NCBI RefSeq assembly: GCF_014189535.1
Contig: NZ_CP050308.1
Location: forward strand, 3,213,001 to 3,277,000
DNA length: 64,000 nucleotides
Reading direction: 5' to 3'
Origin: Rhizobium lusitanum
GTDB taxonomy: Bacteria; Pseudomonadota; Alphaproteobacteria; Rhizobiales; Rhizobiaceae
Position numbers and translations under genes: made by a program. Below, in pieces: positions 1 to 7,894 of this stretch (position 1 is the stretch's first letter; each line of letters opens with the position of its first letter). Under the pieces are notes generated by a model that saw nothing but the letters and a program-made list of their open reading frames with translations, had not been told where the DNA came from and did not search any database.

Positions 1-879
1 AGCGCCCTGATCGTGCCGCTCAGCGGTCGTCGCCGCACCGAACGCCTGCTGGAAGCAGCCCGCATCCGCGCCACCTGGGCAAAGCCGCCGTCGGCCGATG
101 AAGTCAGCCAGCGCGACGACGAACGTCTTCTCGCCGATCCGATCTTCTCCGCGCCGTTGCATGACGACGAACAGTCCCTGGTGCAGCAGTTGTTGCAGAG
201 CCATGGTGCCGAACAGGTCGCCGCCGCATTCCTGCGTCAATACCGTGCCGGTCATTCCGCGCCGGAAGACCTGCAGGACACACCAGCCGAGGGTGAACGC
301 AAGAAGCCTCGCCGCGACGATTTTCCGGTCACGCAGTATGACGAAGCGTCCGCCGGCGCTGGCCGCAATGATTTCACCGATGGTGTCTGGGTGTCGCTCT
401 CTGTCGGCCGCAAGCAGAATGCCGAGCCGCGCTGGCTGATCCCGATGCTCTGCCGCAACGGCAACCTGACCAAGCGCGATATCGGCGCAATCAAGATGCA
501 GCCGGAAGAAACCTTCGTCGAGTTCTCGGCCGAAGGCGCAGAACGCTTCCTGGCGGCGATCGGTCCGGACAAGGCTCTGGAACGCGGCATCCGCGTCAAG
601 CCGCTCGCCGGCATCCCGGATTTTTCGCAGACCAAGCGCGAGGGAGGCTACGGTAAAAAGCCCTTCGCCGACAAGGCTGCGCGCCCGCACGACGACAGCA
701 AGCCGAAATGGAAATCCGACCGCAAGCCGGAACGGGCACAGGCAGGCGAGGGCGCTTCCGACAAGAAGCCCTGGGTGAAGAAGCCGGGCAAGCCGAATTT
801 CGCCAAAAGCGATGCCGGTCCGCCAGCCGGTAAGCCGAATTTCGCTAAGCGCAAGGCCGTGAAGGCTCGCGGCGAATAG
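1..879 (+). CDS. DEAD/DEAH-box ATP-dependent RNA helicase, C-terminal part (5' end off window)
   Basis: The frame is open at base 1, so about 292 C-terminal residues are visible and the RecA-like helicase core with the DEAD box lies off the left edge. The first residues (SALIVPLSGRRRTERLL) fit the end of the second helicase domain. About 120 to 205 residues in, a region from VWVSLSVGRKQ to RGIRVKPL fits a DbpA-type RNA-binding domain, which in this family directs the helicase to structured RNA. The last 80 residues are a Lys/Gly/Pro-rich basic tail with repeated KPNFAK blocks. By family the protein remodels RNA, probably in ribosome assembly or cold adaptation; that role is inferred. No partner gene is visible. 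Confidence 0.85.
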   Translation, partial: SALIVPLSGRRRTERLLEAARIRATWAKPPSADEVSQRDDERLLADPIFSAPLHDDEQSLVQQLLQSHGAEQVAAAFLRQYRAGHSAPEDLQDTPAEGERKKPRRDDFPVTQYDEASAGAGRNDFTDGVWVSLSVGRKQNAEPRWLIPMLCRNGNLTKRDIGAIKMQPEETFVEFSAEGAERFLAAIGPDKALERGIRVKPLAGIPDFSQTKREGGYGKKPFADKAARPHDDSKPKWKSDRKPERAQAGEGASDKKPWVKKPGKPNFAKSDAGPPAGKPNFAKRKAVKARGE

Positions 880-911
880 GCTTCAACTGCTGAACTCGCC
901 TGAGAGTGCAG

Positions 912-1102
912 CACCCCCCTCTGTCAGCGAGGCTGACATCTCCCCCACAAGGGGGAGATTGGTGACTCGTGGCGTCTTCTTGCCACAGGCAAACATCGCA
1001 TCTGCAGAGACCTAAGCATGATTGCTTTGTTAGGCGGTGCGGCATCCTCCCAATGATCTCCCCCTTGTGGGGGAGATGTCACGAAGTGACAGAGGGGGGG
1101 TG
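912..1102. repeat. Rhizobial palindromic intergenic repeat, two inverted copies
   Basis: Two copies of a roughly 50-bp unit face each other at 912-963 and 1050-1102. Each holds a CTGTCA motif and a CTCCCCC-ACA-AGGGGGAG hairpin; the reverse complement of the right copy matches the left almost throughout. About 86 bp of unrelated sequence separates them. Units of this type are common between genes in Rhizobiales. They lie between the helicase stop and the convergent VOC gene, so they may also act as a bidirectional terminator. No coding sequence is supported between 880 and 1170. Confidence 0.8.
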
Positions 1103-1170
1103 ACGAAGGCTCGGCATATTGAGAAACCGGATTTTGTCTCGAAAGCCCTCTATCGCAGCCAGAACCCAAT

Positions 1171-1644
1171 TCACCCGCGCCGCGCGGCTTCGATCACCCC
1201 GACATCGATTTTCTTCATGGTCAGCATCGCATCGAAAGCTCGCTTTGCTTGATCACCGCCTGCCGCAAGCGCTTCGGTCATGACGCGCGGTGTGATCTGC
1301 CAGGAGATGCCCCACTTGTCCTCGCACCAGCCACAATCCTTTTCCCGGCCGCCATTGTCGACAATGGCGTTCCAGTAGCGGTCTGTCTCTTCCTGGTCGT
1401 CAGTTGCGATTTGAAATGAGAAGGCTTCGTTGTGCTTGATTGCGGGACCGCCGTTCAGGCCGATGCAAGCAATGCCCGCAACGGTGAACTCAACAACCAG
1501 GACGTCTCCCTGCTTGCCCGCAGGATAGGTTCCAGGGGCACGAATGACGGCGCCGACTGCGCTGTCAGGAAAGGTCTTGGCATAGAAGTGGGCAGCGGCC
1601 TCTGCGTCTTTGTCGTACCATACGCATATCGTGTTCTTTGCCAT
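1171..1644 (-). CDS. VOC superfamily (PhnB/3-demethylubiquinone-9 methyltransferase-like) protein
   Basis: A 157-residue protein of the vicinal-oxygen-chelate fold. It opens MAKNTICVWYDKDAEAAAHFYAKTFPDS, carries a GGPAIKHNEAFSFQI block and a CGWCEDKWGISWQITP block, and ends with the TEALAAGGDQAKRAFDAMLTMKKIDV region typical of PhnB-like proteins. The ATG at 1644 was chosen because an AGGAGG lies 7 bases upstream; a longer in-frame start at 1722 lacks this. Family members are small dimeric proteins of mostly unknown substrate, so no reaction is assigned. The gene stands alone, convergent with the helicase gene. Confidence 0.85.
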   Translation of the reverse strand: MAKNTICVWYDKDAEAAAHFYAKTFPDSAVGAVIRAPGTYPAGKQGDVLVVEFTVAGIACIGLNGGPAIKHNEAFSFQIATDDQEETDRYWNAIVDNGGREKDCGWCEDKWGISWQITPRVMTEALAAGGDQAKRAFDAMLTMKKIDVGVIEAARRG

Positions 1645-1829
1645 TGCGTAGTCCTCCTTTTGCTCCTGGTTCCCATTCCCTCCCGAATGAAATAAGAAGA
1701 AAACTGTCTTTCTCCAGCCCATTTAAGCCGTTTTACGTGCCAAGATGGTCGAAGTGTTCGCCTTTGGACAGACAATTGCTGTCGGTGGCTGCCAATAGGA
1801 CGGCAATTCCCAAACCCGTAAAATTGCTT

Positions 1830-1872
1830 TCTCGCCCGCCAACGGCGAGACAAAGCTCCGGATTTGCAGCAG
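1830..1872. repeat. Short dispersed hairpin repeat, copy 1
   Basis: TCTCGCC and GGCGAGA form a 7-bp stem (1830-1836 with 1844-1850) around a 7-base loop, followed by CTCCG-N-ATTTGCAGCA. Nearly the same sequence and spacing recurs at 56673-56714. The copy lies 28 bp past the stop of the large kinase gene and may also help end its transcript, although no T-run follows. Confidence 0.6.
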
Positions 1873-1899
1873 CCGTCAGCTAATTTGACGGACCAAAAA

Positions 1900-4800
1900 T
1901 CAATTCGCCAGCACGCGCGGCGACGGGAAGGTGACTTCCACCAATGTCCCCTCGTTCGGCGAGGAGTTGATCGCGAAGGTCGCGCGGTTGGCGTCGACCA
2001 TGGCTTTGGTCAGCGGCAGGCCCAGGCCGGTGCCATCGCCGCGTTTGCGGGAATTGGTGGACACCTGGCGGAAGGGCTTCATCGCCTGTTCCAGCTCCGA
2101 GCGGGTCATGCCGACGCCGGTATCGCGGATGCGCATGACCACGCTGCCATTGCCCTCATAGGAGGTGGAAACCACGATCTGGCCGCCGGATGGGGTGAAG
2201 CGGATGGCGTTCGACAGGATATTGAGCGCGATCTGCTTGATCGAGCGCAGGTCGGCGACGACGTTCGGCACGGCTTGCGACAGCGCGGTGCGAATGATGA
2301 CGCGCTGGCTGTTGGCCTGCGGCTGCACCAGCGACACGGCTTCGGCGATCGCCTCGTTGAGGCCGACGGAGGCAAATTCCAGGTCCATCTCGCCGGCTTC
2401 GATCTTGGAGATATCCAGGAGATCGTTGACGATATCGAGCACATGCCGGCCGGAGCGGCCGATGTCGGTCGCATATTCGACATAGCGGGAATGGCCGATC
2501 GGCCCGAAGCGCTCGCCGGACATCATGTCGGAAAAGCCGATGATGGCGTTGAGCGGCGTGCGGATTTCATGGCTGACGCGGGCAAGGAAGTCCGTCTTGT
2601 GGGCATTGGCGGTTTCCGCCGCGCGCTTGGCGTTGCGCAACTCTTCCTCGGTGCGCTTCCATTGCGTGATGTCACGGATGACGGCGCAATAGCCGTTGGA
2701 GGAGTTCAGCCGTCCCATGGTCATGAACAGCGGCACGAAGCCGCCCGACGCCTCGCGGCCCATGACCTCACGGCCGTCATTCAGCACGCTCGCCACGCCA
2801 TGGCCTGAGAGCCCGCTGAGGTAATCGAGCACGGCCTTCTGGCTCTCATGCGCAAACAGCATAACGAAAGGTTTGCCGCGGGTTTCCTGGTCGTCGAAGT
2901 TGAAGAGGGCGCTTGCCGAGCGGTTCATCGAACGGATCTCGCCGTCCTGACCGATGATGACGACGCCGTCCGTTGCCGTTTCCAGCGTCGACTGCAGCTC
3001 CTCGATTTCGACCTGCAACTTGCCAAGCTTTTCGATCATGCGCTCCGGCCGCGCCTCTTCGGGCACAGGCTCCGATGCGGAGACGTCATTCTTTTCGAGC
3101 GGCATCAGCGCCAGCATCAAGGCTGTGCCGTCTTCCCAGCGGATCGATTGCAGCCGCGCGGTGACCGGCACCAGCGTGTCGTCGGCGCGCACCACCATCA
3201 TCGTGCCTGGCTGCTCGGTCTTGCCTTCGAGGTCATGGCGCTGCAGCAGCGCATCCAGCCCGCCAACATGGTCGAGGTCAGTGAGGCTCTCATAGCCCGT
3301 CAACCGCAGGAATTCCGGATTGCCATGGATCAGCCTGTCGCCGGCGTGGATGAGAATGGCGAGCGGCAGTTGATCGACGATCTCGTCCGACAGGCCATTG
3401 CGCATTTTCACGCGCGACGGGATGGCGGTGTTCAGGACGCCCAGCGGATCGAGATGCTCTTCCGGCTTGGATGCTTCTGCGTCGGGAGCGGTTTCTTCCG
3501 CCGGCTTTTCGGCTTCAACCAGAGGCTCCGGTTCGGACTGCACGACGGCGTCGGTCTCTAGCGCGATTTTGTCCTGCGGCTGGTCTTCGGCGATGTTGTC
3601 GTCGGTCGTACCGGACAGGATCTCGTCCGCCACGTTCGGCTTTGGAGCGGCTTCGGCGGTTTCTTCCGGCTGTGCGCCCTCTTCGGGTTGATCGGTGCGC
3701 TTGCCAAAGGGCTCAAGCTGACGGGCGATCTCGCGGAAGGCTGCCTGTTCGCTCAGCGACAGGCCGCCCGGCATCGAGGAACGCCGCTCGTGGAGCTGGA
3801 TGATCTTGTCGGTTTCGCGGCGGTTCGGCGTCTCGGCAATCGTCAGCGCCGGCGGCTCTTCACTCGCGAGAGCGGATTCCTCTGTTGCCTCGGGAGCGGT
3901 TTCCTCTCCTTCGGCAGCATGTTCTTCCGCTACGGACTGCAGCGCTTCTTCGGCAATTGCCGGAGCCGTCTCAGGTTCTTCCGTAGTGTCCGGCGCCGGA
4001 GCGGCTTGATCTTCTTCCGCTCCCAGCGTCAATCCGAGCTTCATCGGATCTTCGATGGCGTCCGAGAGACGGACGACGCCGAAGCCCCTGAAGCCGTCGA
4101 AGTCGCGGTTGCGCGTATAGGTCGGCAAGGCGGCGAGATCGACCGGCACCATCAGGCTAGTGTTTTCCACCGGCCAGTAGATCGTTCGGCCGGACCATGT
4201 GTCGCGTCGTGCCAGAAGCTCGGCGATCTTGCCGTCGGGATCGAGATTGAAATGCGCGGCGACGTCGGTGAAGGCAATGCCCGTCACCTGGGCGGCATGC
4301 GGCCCGACTGCTTCGGCGAATTCACGCGAAACCTCGCTGAAGCGACCTTCGGCGTCGATCTTCCAGACGAAGCGGGTGGCGCGGCCATTGCGCCTGAAGG
4401 CGAATTCCTCCGGCCGGCCCTCCGCGACTGCATCGTTTTCTGGAGCAGCCGGCTCGGCGCTCGCTTCCTCGTGCTCCACTGGGCTTTCGGCGACAATCGG
4501 CGCAACCACGTCATCGGTTTCGTCCGTCAGTTTGTCGGCATGCGCAGCTGCTTCGATCTGCTCCAGCGTCGCGCCGTCCATTGTTGCCAACTGGCCGAGA
4601 TCCTCGCTTGCGGCATCGGATTCCGCGGGCGTCGTCTCATCGACATTGACGTCTTCCGGCGCGTCTTCGACTTCCTCGATATCCGCTACGGCGTCGAGAA
4701 CATCGGCAGAGGGAGACGCGGCGTTCGCGGCAGGGGCTGTGTCGGGAGTGGATGTCGGCTCGACCGGTGCGATCTCAAGCTCGTTGCGTGCCTCTTCCGC

Positions 4801-5538
4801 CTCCGGCTCGACCTTGGCGATTGCGGCCGGCGCGGCGGATGTGTCAGGGCTTTCGGTTGGATCGAGATGACCGAGCACGGTTTCGACGACGAAGAGCAGA
4901 TGCAAAGCGGGGATTTCCGACAGCTTGCCGACGGCGGCGGGCAGATAGCCACGGCCGGTCGGGATCGGCCGCTTGATCAGCCGTTCCGGCAGTGCCCCCG
5001 CCATGGTCGTCAACATTTTCGCGGTGTGCGGCGTCACGCCAAGGGCCTCGAAGCCGGCGGACGCGGCGATGACGTCGCCGTCGCGGCCGATCACGGCCAT
5101 GTGCGTGTCGGGATCATCGAAGCCGTCGATCATCCGTCGGGCGCTTTCCATTGCGGCCAGCGGCTTGGTCGAGACCGGAGAGGAAAACAGGATCGCCTCT
5201 TCGCCCGCCTGGACGCGAATGACTTCGACGGCGGCGTTGACGACGGCACGCTGGAAACCGGAGGCCATGCGGATCAGGAAGGTGCGCTGGTCGCCAATGG
5301 CGCCAAGCCCGCGTGCCGTCGCTTCGATCTGGCGGAAGGAGACGTCGCCGGCTTTCGGTCCCTGGTCGAGGAAGTCGTAAATGATGTCATAGCCGAAGAG
5401 ATTGGCGCCGGCGCCGTTGGCCCAGAGAACCCGATCCATGCCTGCCGAAAACATCACCATGGCTTCGCCGCGCGCAAAACGTTCCCGAACGCGGGGGTGC
5501 ACGGCGATGTCAATGAATGGATACTGGACTGCGGGCAT
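1900..5538 (-). CDS. pdhS: PdhS-type PAS-domain sensor histidine kinase (DivJ/PleC family)
   Basis: A 1212-residue kinase. The N-terminus (YPFIDIAVHPRVRERFARGEA) begins a sensory region; two long acidic Ala/Glu/Pro-rich linkers (about residues 225-375 and 505-720) flank a PAS-like segment, and further PAS domains lie at about 720-830 and 860-970. The dimerisation domain carries the phospho-acceptor His990 in ARVSHEIRTPLNAIIGFSDMM. The ATPase domain follows with N box NILSNAIRFTPSGG and G boxes DTGVGMTR and GDGTGLGLPL. The C-terminal half closely resembles Brucella PdhS as I remember it; that protein signals through DivK to CtrA in cell-cycle polarity. No transmembrane segment is seen, so it is probably cytoplasmic. 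No response regulator lies nearby. Confidence 0.88.
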   Translation of the reverse strand: MPAVQYPFIDIAVHPRVRERFARGEAMVMFSAGMDRVLWANGAGANLFGYDIIYDFLDQGPKAGDVSFRQIEATARGLGAIGDQRTFLIRMASGFQRAVVNAAVEVIRVQAGEEAILFSSPVSTKPLAAMESARRMIDGFDDPDTHMAVIGRDGDVIAASAGFEALGVTPHTAKMLTTMAGALPERLIKRPIPTGRGYLPAAVGKLSEIPALHLLFVVETVLGHLDPTESPDTSAAPAAIAKVEPEAEEARNELEIAPVEPTSTPDTAPAANAASPSADVLDAVADIEEVEDAPEDVNVDETTPAESDAASEDLGQLATMDGATLEQIEAAAHADKLTDETDDVVAPIVAESPVEHEEASAEPAAPENDAVAEGRPEEFAFRRNGRATRFVWKIDAEGRFSEVSREFAEAVGPHAAQVTGIAFTDVAAHFNLDPDGKIAELLARRDTWSGRTIYWPVENTSLMVPVDLAALPTYTRNRDFDGFRGFGVVRLSDAIEDPMKLGLTLGAEEDQAAPAPDTTEEPETAPAIAEEALQSVAEEHAAEGEETAPEATEESALASEEPPALTIAETPNRRETDKIIQLHERRSSMPGGLSLSEQAAFREIARQLEPFGKRTDQPEEGAQPEETAEAAPKPNVADEILSGTTDDNIAEDQPQDKIALETDAVVQSEPEPLVEAEKPAEETAPDAEASKPEEHLDPLGVLNTAIPSRVKMRNGLSDEIVDQLPLAILIHAGDRLIHGNPEFLRLTGYESLTDLDHVGGLDALLQRHDLEGKTEQPGTMMVVRADDTLVPVTARLQSIRWEDGTALMLALMPLEKNDVSASEPVPEEARPERMIEKLGKLQVEIEELQSTLETATDGVVIIGQDGEIRSMNRSASALFNFDDQETRGKPFVMLFAHESQKAVLDYLSGLSGHGVASVLNDGREVMGREASGGFVPLFMTMGRLNSSNGYCAVIRDITQWKRTEEELRNAKRAAETANAHKTDFLARVSHEIRTPLNAIIGFSDMMSGERFGPIGHSRYVEYATDIGRSGRHVLDIVNDLLDISKIEAGEMDLEFASVGLNEAIAEAVSLVQPQANSQRVIIRTALSQAVPNVVADLRSIKQIALNILSNAIRFTPSGGQIVVSTSYEGNGSVVMRIRDTGVGMTRSELEQAMKPFRQVSTNSRKRGDGTGLGLPLTKAMVDANRATFAINSSPNEGTLVEVTFPSPRVLAN

Positions 5539-5654
5539 GTTCCAACCTGCTTTGCGGGCGTGACCGCCTCTCTTGCTTTAACGCTTTATTAATACCGCTG
5601 CCCCGGTTTCAGGTCCAGCGGATGGCCCGTTTTTCGGGTGGCAGGGTTAACGCG

Positions 5655-5687
5655 TTGTGCGGCGCACAAATATGTTGCACTGCACAA
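5655..5687. promoter_or_regulatory. Candidate PhaR/AniA-type operator upstream of the phasin gene
   Basis: A perfect palindrome TTGTGC-GGC-GCACAA (5655-5669) is followed five bases later by the related TTGCACTGCACAA (5675-5687). Both centre on TGCA-type half-sites. The pair sits about 75-105 bp before the phasin start, above an AT-rich stretch that could hold the -10 box. PhaR-type repressors control phasin genes through TGC/GCA-rich sites in related bacteria; the assignment here is by inference. Confidence 0.5.
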
Positions 5688-5761
5688 TAAATTATATTAT
5701 ATAAGGCTCACTCACATTCACGAAGGGCGCTCGGAGGAGGGCCCACACTAGGAGCGTTATC

Positions 5762-6211
5762 ATGGCTACTGTAAAGAAAGACGACGTTTTTTCAACGGCT
5801 GCATTCGACCCTTCCAAGCTCTCCGAATCCTTCCGCGATTTCGCGGAAAAGGGCGCGGCACAGTCCAAGGAAGCCTTCGCCAAGATGAAGACCGCCGCCG
5901 AAGAAGCCGGCAAGACCGTTGAAGCCACCGTGCAGACGGCTCAAGCTGGCTCTGTCGAGATCGGCCTCAAGGCCATCGACGCGCTGCGCATCAATGCCGA
6001 AAGCTCGCTGGCGCACATGGAAGCCCTGCTTCGCGTCAAGTCTGTCGCCGAACTCTTCGAACTGCAGACCTCCTTCATCCGCAAGCAGGCTGAAGTGACT
6101 GTCGAGCAGGCCAAGTCCATTCAGGACACCACCAAGCAGGTTGCTGAAAAGCTGGCAAAGCCGGCCAAGGATGCGGCTGAAAAGGCCATGTCCTCGTTCA
6201 AGGTAGCCTAA
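5762..6211 (+). CDS. Phasin family protein
   Basis: A 149-residue, Ala/Lys/Glu-rich, cysteine-free helical protein. It begins MATVKKDDVFSTAAFDPSKLSESFRDFAEKG and has the amphipathic core (SKEAFAKMKTAAEEAGKTVE, LFELQTSFIRKQAEVTVEQ) of the Phasin_2 family. Phasins coat polyhydroxyalkanoate granules in the cytoplasm and control their number and surface. AGGAG precedes the ATG by 8 bases. The upstream palindromes suggest repression by a PhaR-like granule-sensing regulator. No PHA synthase or depolymerase gene is in the window, which is usual for rhizobial phasins. Confidence 0.9.
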   Translation: MATVKKDDVFSTAAFDPSKLSESFRDFAEKGAAQSKEAFAKMKTAAEEAGKTVEATVQTAQAGSVEIGLKAIDALRINAESSLAHMEALLRVKSVAELFELQTSFIRKQAEVTVEQAKSIQDTTKQVAEKLAKPAKDAAEKAMSSFKVA

Positions 6212-6238
6212 TCTCCCCAAAAGCCTCCCAAGGCCAAG

Positions 6239-6277
6239 GCGTCCCGTTTTCAGGTGAAAGCTGTGAAGACGGGACGC
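6239..6277 (+). terminator. Hairpin terminator candidate after the phasin gene
   Basis: GCGTCCCGTTTTC (6239-6251) pairs with GAAGACGGGACGC (6265-6277), a 13-bp stem with one wobble or mismatch and a 13-base loop, 28 bases past the phasin stop. The T-run is weak (TTCTG), so termination may be partial or the hairpin may stabilise the mRNA. Confidence 0.5.
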
Positions 6278-6440
6278 TTCTGATTCCAGGGCACATAGCG
6301 CCCTTTTTGCCTTCGCCCGAAGGCGCGACGTCCCAAGAGTCGGGTATCATGCCCAGCTTTTTCATATTGCGGGTAGATAGGACTTGAAATAATTTCAAAG
6401 TCCTCGTATGTCACCCCCGTTCGCGGCGACGCGAGCATGT

Positions 6441-6517
6441 GCGGTTGTAGCTCAGTTGGTTAGAGCGCAGGTTTGTGGCACCTGAGGTCGGAGGTTCGAG
6501 ACCCCCCAACCGTACCA
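6441..6517 (+). tRNA. tRNA-His (GTG)
   Basis: A complete 77-base cloverleaf with encoded CCA. The acceptor stem is GCGGTTG/CAACCGT, the D arm GCTC/GAGC, and the anticodon stem CAGGT/ACCTG closes loop TTGTGGC with anticodon GTG. There is no extra 5' G opposite position 73; the discriminator is A73 and the first pair is G1-U72, the known alphaproteobacterial form. The T stem is GGAGG/CCCCC, giving an A-C mismatch between 6492 and 6504. The gene stands alone, and no terminator is obvious downstream. Confidence 0.97.
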
Positions 6518-6568
6518 TTTCTTCCTATGATGGATAAGAGATCATGGCTCCCCGGTATCGGCCGCGAG

Positions 6569-6718
6569 CTATTTCTTGCCTTCGGGCTTCTTCACGACAT
6601 GTCCCGGCGAGATCGGATCGCTCGCGGGAAAGGTCTCTTCGAGCGCCTCCTCGAGATAGTCGTCCTGCTCCTTGTGCTCTTTCTCGGCCTGCTTCGTTTT
6701 CTTTTTCTCAGCCATCAT
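6569..6718 (-). CDS. Small conserved protein with FPASDP motif
   Basis: A 49-residue highly charged protein (start MMAEKKKTKQAEKEHKEQDD). It contains EALEETFPASDPISPGHV, a motif found in many small proteobacterial proteins of unknown function, and ends KKPEGKK. GGGGAG lies 7 bases before the ATG at 6718; a second ATG follows at once at 6715. The first 11 bases overlap the end of the upstream lipoprotein gene on the same strand, so the two are probably co-transcribed. There is no signal peptide or membrane segment. The function is unknown. Confidence 0.75.
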   Translation of the reverse strand: MMAEKKKTKQAEKEHKEQDDYLEEALEETFPASDPISPGHVVKKPEGKK

Positions 6719-7535
6719 CCTTACTCCCCAAGCTGTTCCCTAGATAATTAGACCATGGTTTGCCCTTGTCCAGTATGACCCCATCTGGGCGCACGCGTCT
6801 TGGCACCCACCGGGAGATGTTCCTAGAATGTAATCCGTGACACGATCGTCGCACGGCCGCGAGGGGGTATTGCGGGAGTCTCGGGGGAACTCTGAATGTC
6901 TTTCTGGCCGCGAGCTGTGCGGCGCCGGGGATGGCTCTTTCGACTGCCGCAATATCTTGTGGGCTAACCTTGGAGGCGGAGCAGGCGCCCGGTTTGTTCC
7001 AGAGGTTCTTGGCAATGCCACTGCCGACCGCCGCGGTGATGGCCGTCCCGGCCACATCATTTCGCTGAACCTTGTTCGCTTTCACCATTCCCTGGATGGC
7101 CTCGCCGAGTATTTTGGCGGAATCCTCGAATGACACGTTGCGAACCTGGTCGAACCTTTTGTCATTCTCGCCATCGACAATGCAATGGTGCGCCGTGAAC
7201 ATCCAGTCGTGGATCATATAGGCCGGTGCATAACCCCACGGCGACAGTCCCTTGAAGATCTGCGCGATCTTCGGAATGGAACCACCGTCGGTGTACATCA
7301 GGCCGGGCTGGATTTTGGCGCCGGGCAGGGAGCGATCAGCTCGGCGGAACGTCAGGGGATCGGCGGGATCGGGAACGAAGACGAACTTGCCATCTCCGCT
7401 GGAATTGCCCTCTCCAACCCACATCACGAACAGGCTGCCAGTTAGCGTCGCCGGAGCCAGCTGCGAAAAGTCGACAGTCGTGCATGCGCTGAGACCAACG
7501 GCAAGCGCCGTGAAAAATGCCCCGCCTTTCAACAT
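6708..7535 (-). CDS. DUF1353-family lipoprotein
   Basis: A 275-residue predicted lipoprotein. The first 18 residues form a lipoprotein signal ending in lipobox LSAC, so the mature chain would start at Cys18. The central region has the DUF1353 hallmarks: YTDGGSIPK, then GLSPWGYAPAYMIHDWMF. The ATG at 7535 follows GAGGGAG at 6 bases; the preceding TTG codon is less likely. After about residue 205 the sequence (KTFRVPPRLPQYPLAAVRRSCHG onward) looks unlike a folded domain and is rich in Arg and Pro, so the true C-terminus could be shorter or disturbed by a frameshift. Biochemical function is unknown; the cell location is the envelope. Confidence 0.7.
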   Translation of the reverse strand: MLKGGAFFTALAVGLSACTTVDFSQLAPATLTGSLFVMWVGEGNSSGDGKFVFVPDPADPLTFRRADRSLPGAKIQPGLMYTDGGSIPKIAQIFKGLSPWGYAPAYMIHDWMFTAHHCIVDGENDKRFDQVRNVSFEDSAKILGEAIQGMVKANKVQRNDVAGTAITAAVGSGIAKNLWNKPGACSASKVSPQDIAAVERAIPGAAQLAARKTFRVPPRLPQYPLAAVRRSCHGLHSRNISRWVPRRVRPDGVILDKGKPWSNYLGNSLGSKDDG

Positions 7536-7661
7536 CAAGCGCTCCCTCGGAATCTGCTCGGATGAAATGAAAGTCCATCTCTCTACTTATGCACGAGTTG
7601 GTCGTATGCGCAAATGAAACCGGAAGTCTCAAAAGGCGAGGACATACTGCCGGCTTCCCAT

Positions 7662-7686
7662 GGAACCCTGCCTGTTCCCGACCGTT
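7662..7686 (+). promoter_or_regulatory. Candidate EcfG (RpoE2-type) general stress promoter
   Basis: GGAAC at 7662-7666 and CGTT at 7683-7686 are 16 bases apart, matching the -35/-10 pattern of the alphaproteobacterial general-stress sigma factor EcfG. The -10 element ends 34 bases before the ATG of the small proline-rich gene on the same strand. Confidence 0.6.
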
Positions 7687-7720
7687 AGCCAATATCAGCA
7701 ACAAGACGGAAGGAACTGGC

Positions 7721-7891
7721 ATGTCCGTGCCACGCGAGCCCATACCCGAGATGCCGCCGATGCCCGATCCAGGTTGGGCACCAAAACCGCCGATAGAGGA
7801 GCCGGATCCCGACAGGTTGCCGGATGAAATTCCTATGCCCAATCCCGATGAGAACGAGGAGCTGCCGAAGCATGCGTTGTGTCGGGTGTAA
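7721..7891 (+). CDS. Small proline-rich protein, probable general-stress member
   Basis: A 56-residue protein made almost wholly of Pro, Asp, Glu and Met (MSVPREPIPEMPPMPDPGW ... ELPKHALCRV). It is acidic and probably disordered, with no signal or membrane segment. AAGGA precedes the ATG by 8 bases, and an EcfG-like promoter lies just upstream. Similar short Pro-rich proteins are common in rhizobia without known function. Its stop is only 3 bp from the stop of the convergent LysR gene. Confidence 0.75.
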   Translation: MSVPREPIPEMPPMPDPGWAPKPPIEEPDPDRLPDEIPMPNPDENEELPKHALCRV

Positions 7892-7894
7892 CAC

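Noticed and set aside
3688..5592. Long open frame of about 634 codons on the plus strand across pdhS
   Set aside because: It is antisense to the kinase gene, whose high-GC third positions keep the opposite strand open; the product is Arg/Gly-rich with no domain and no ribosome site.
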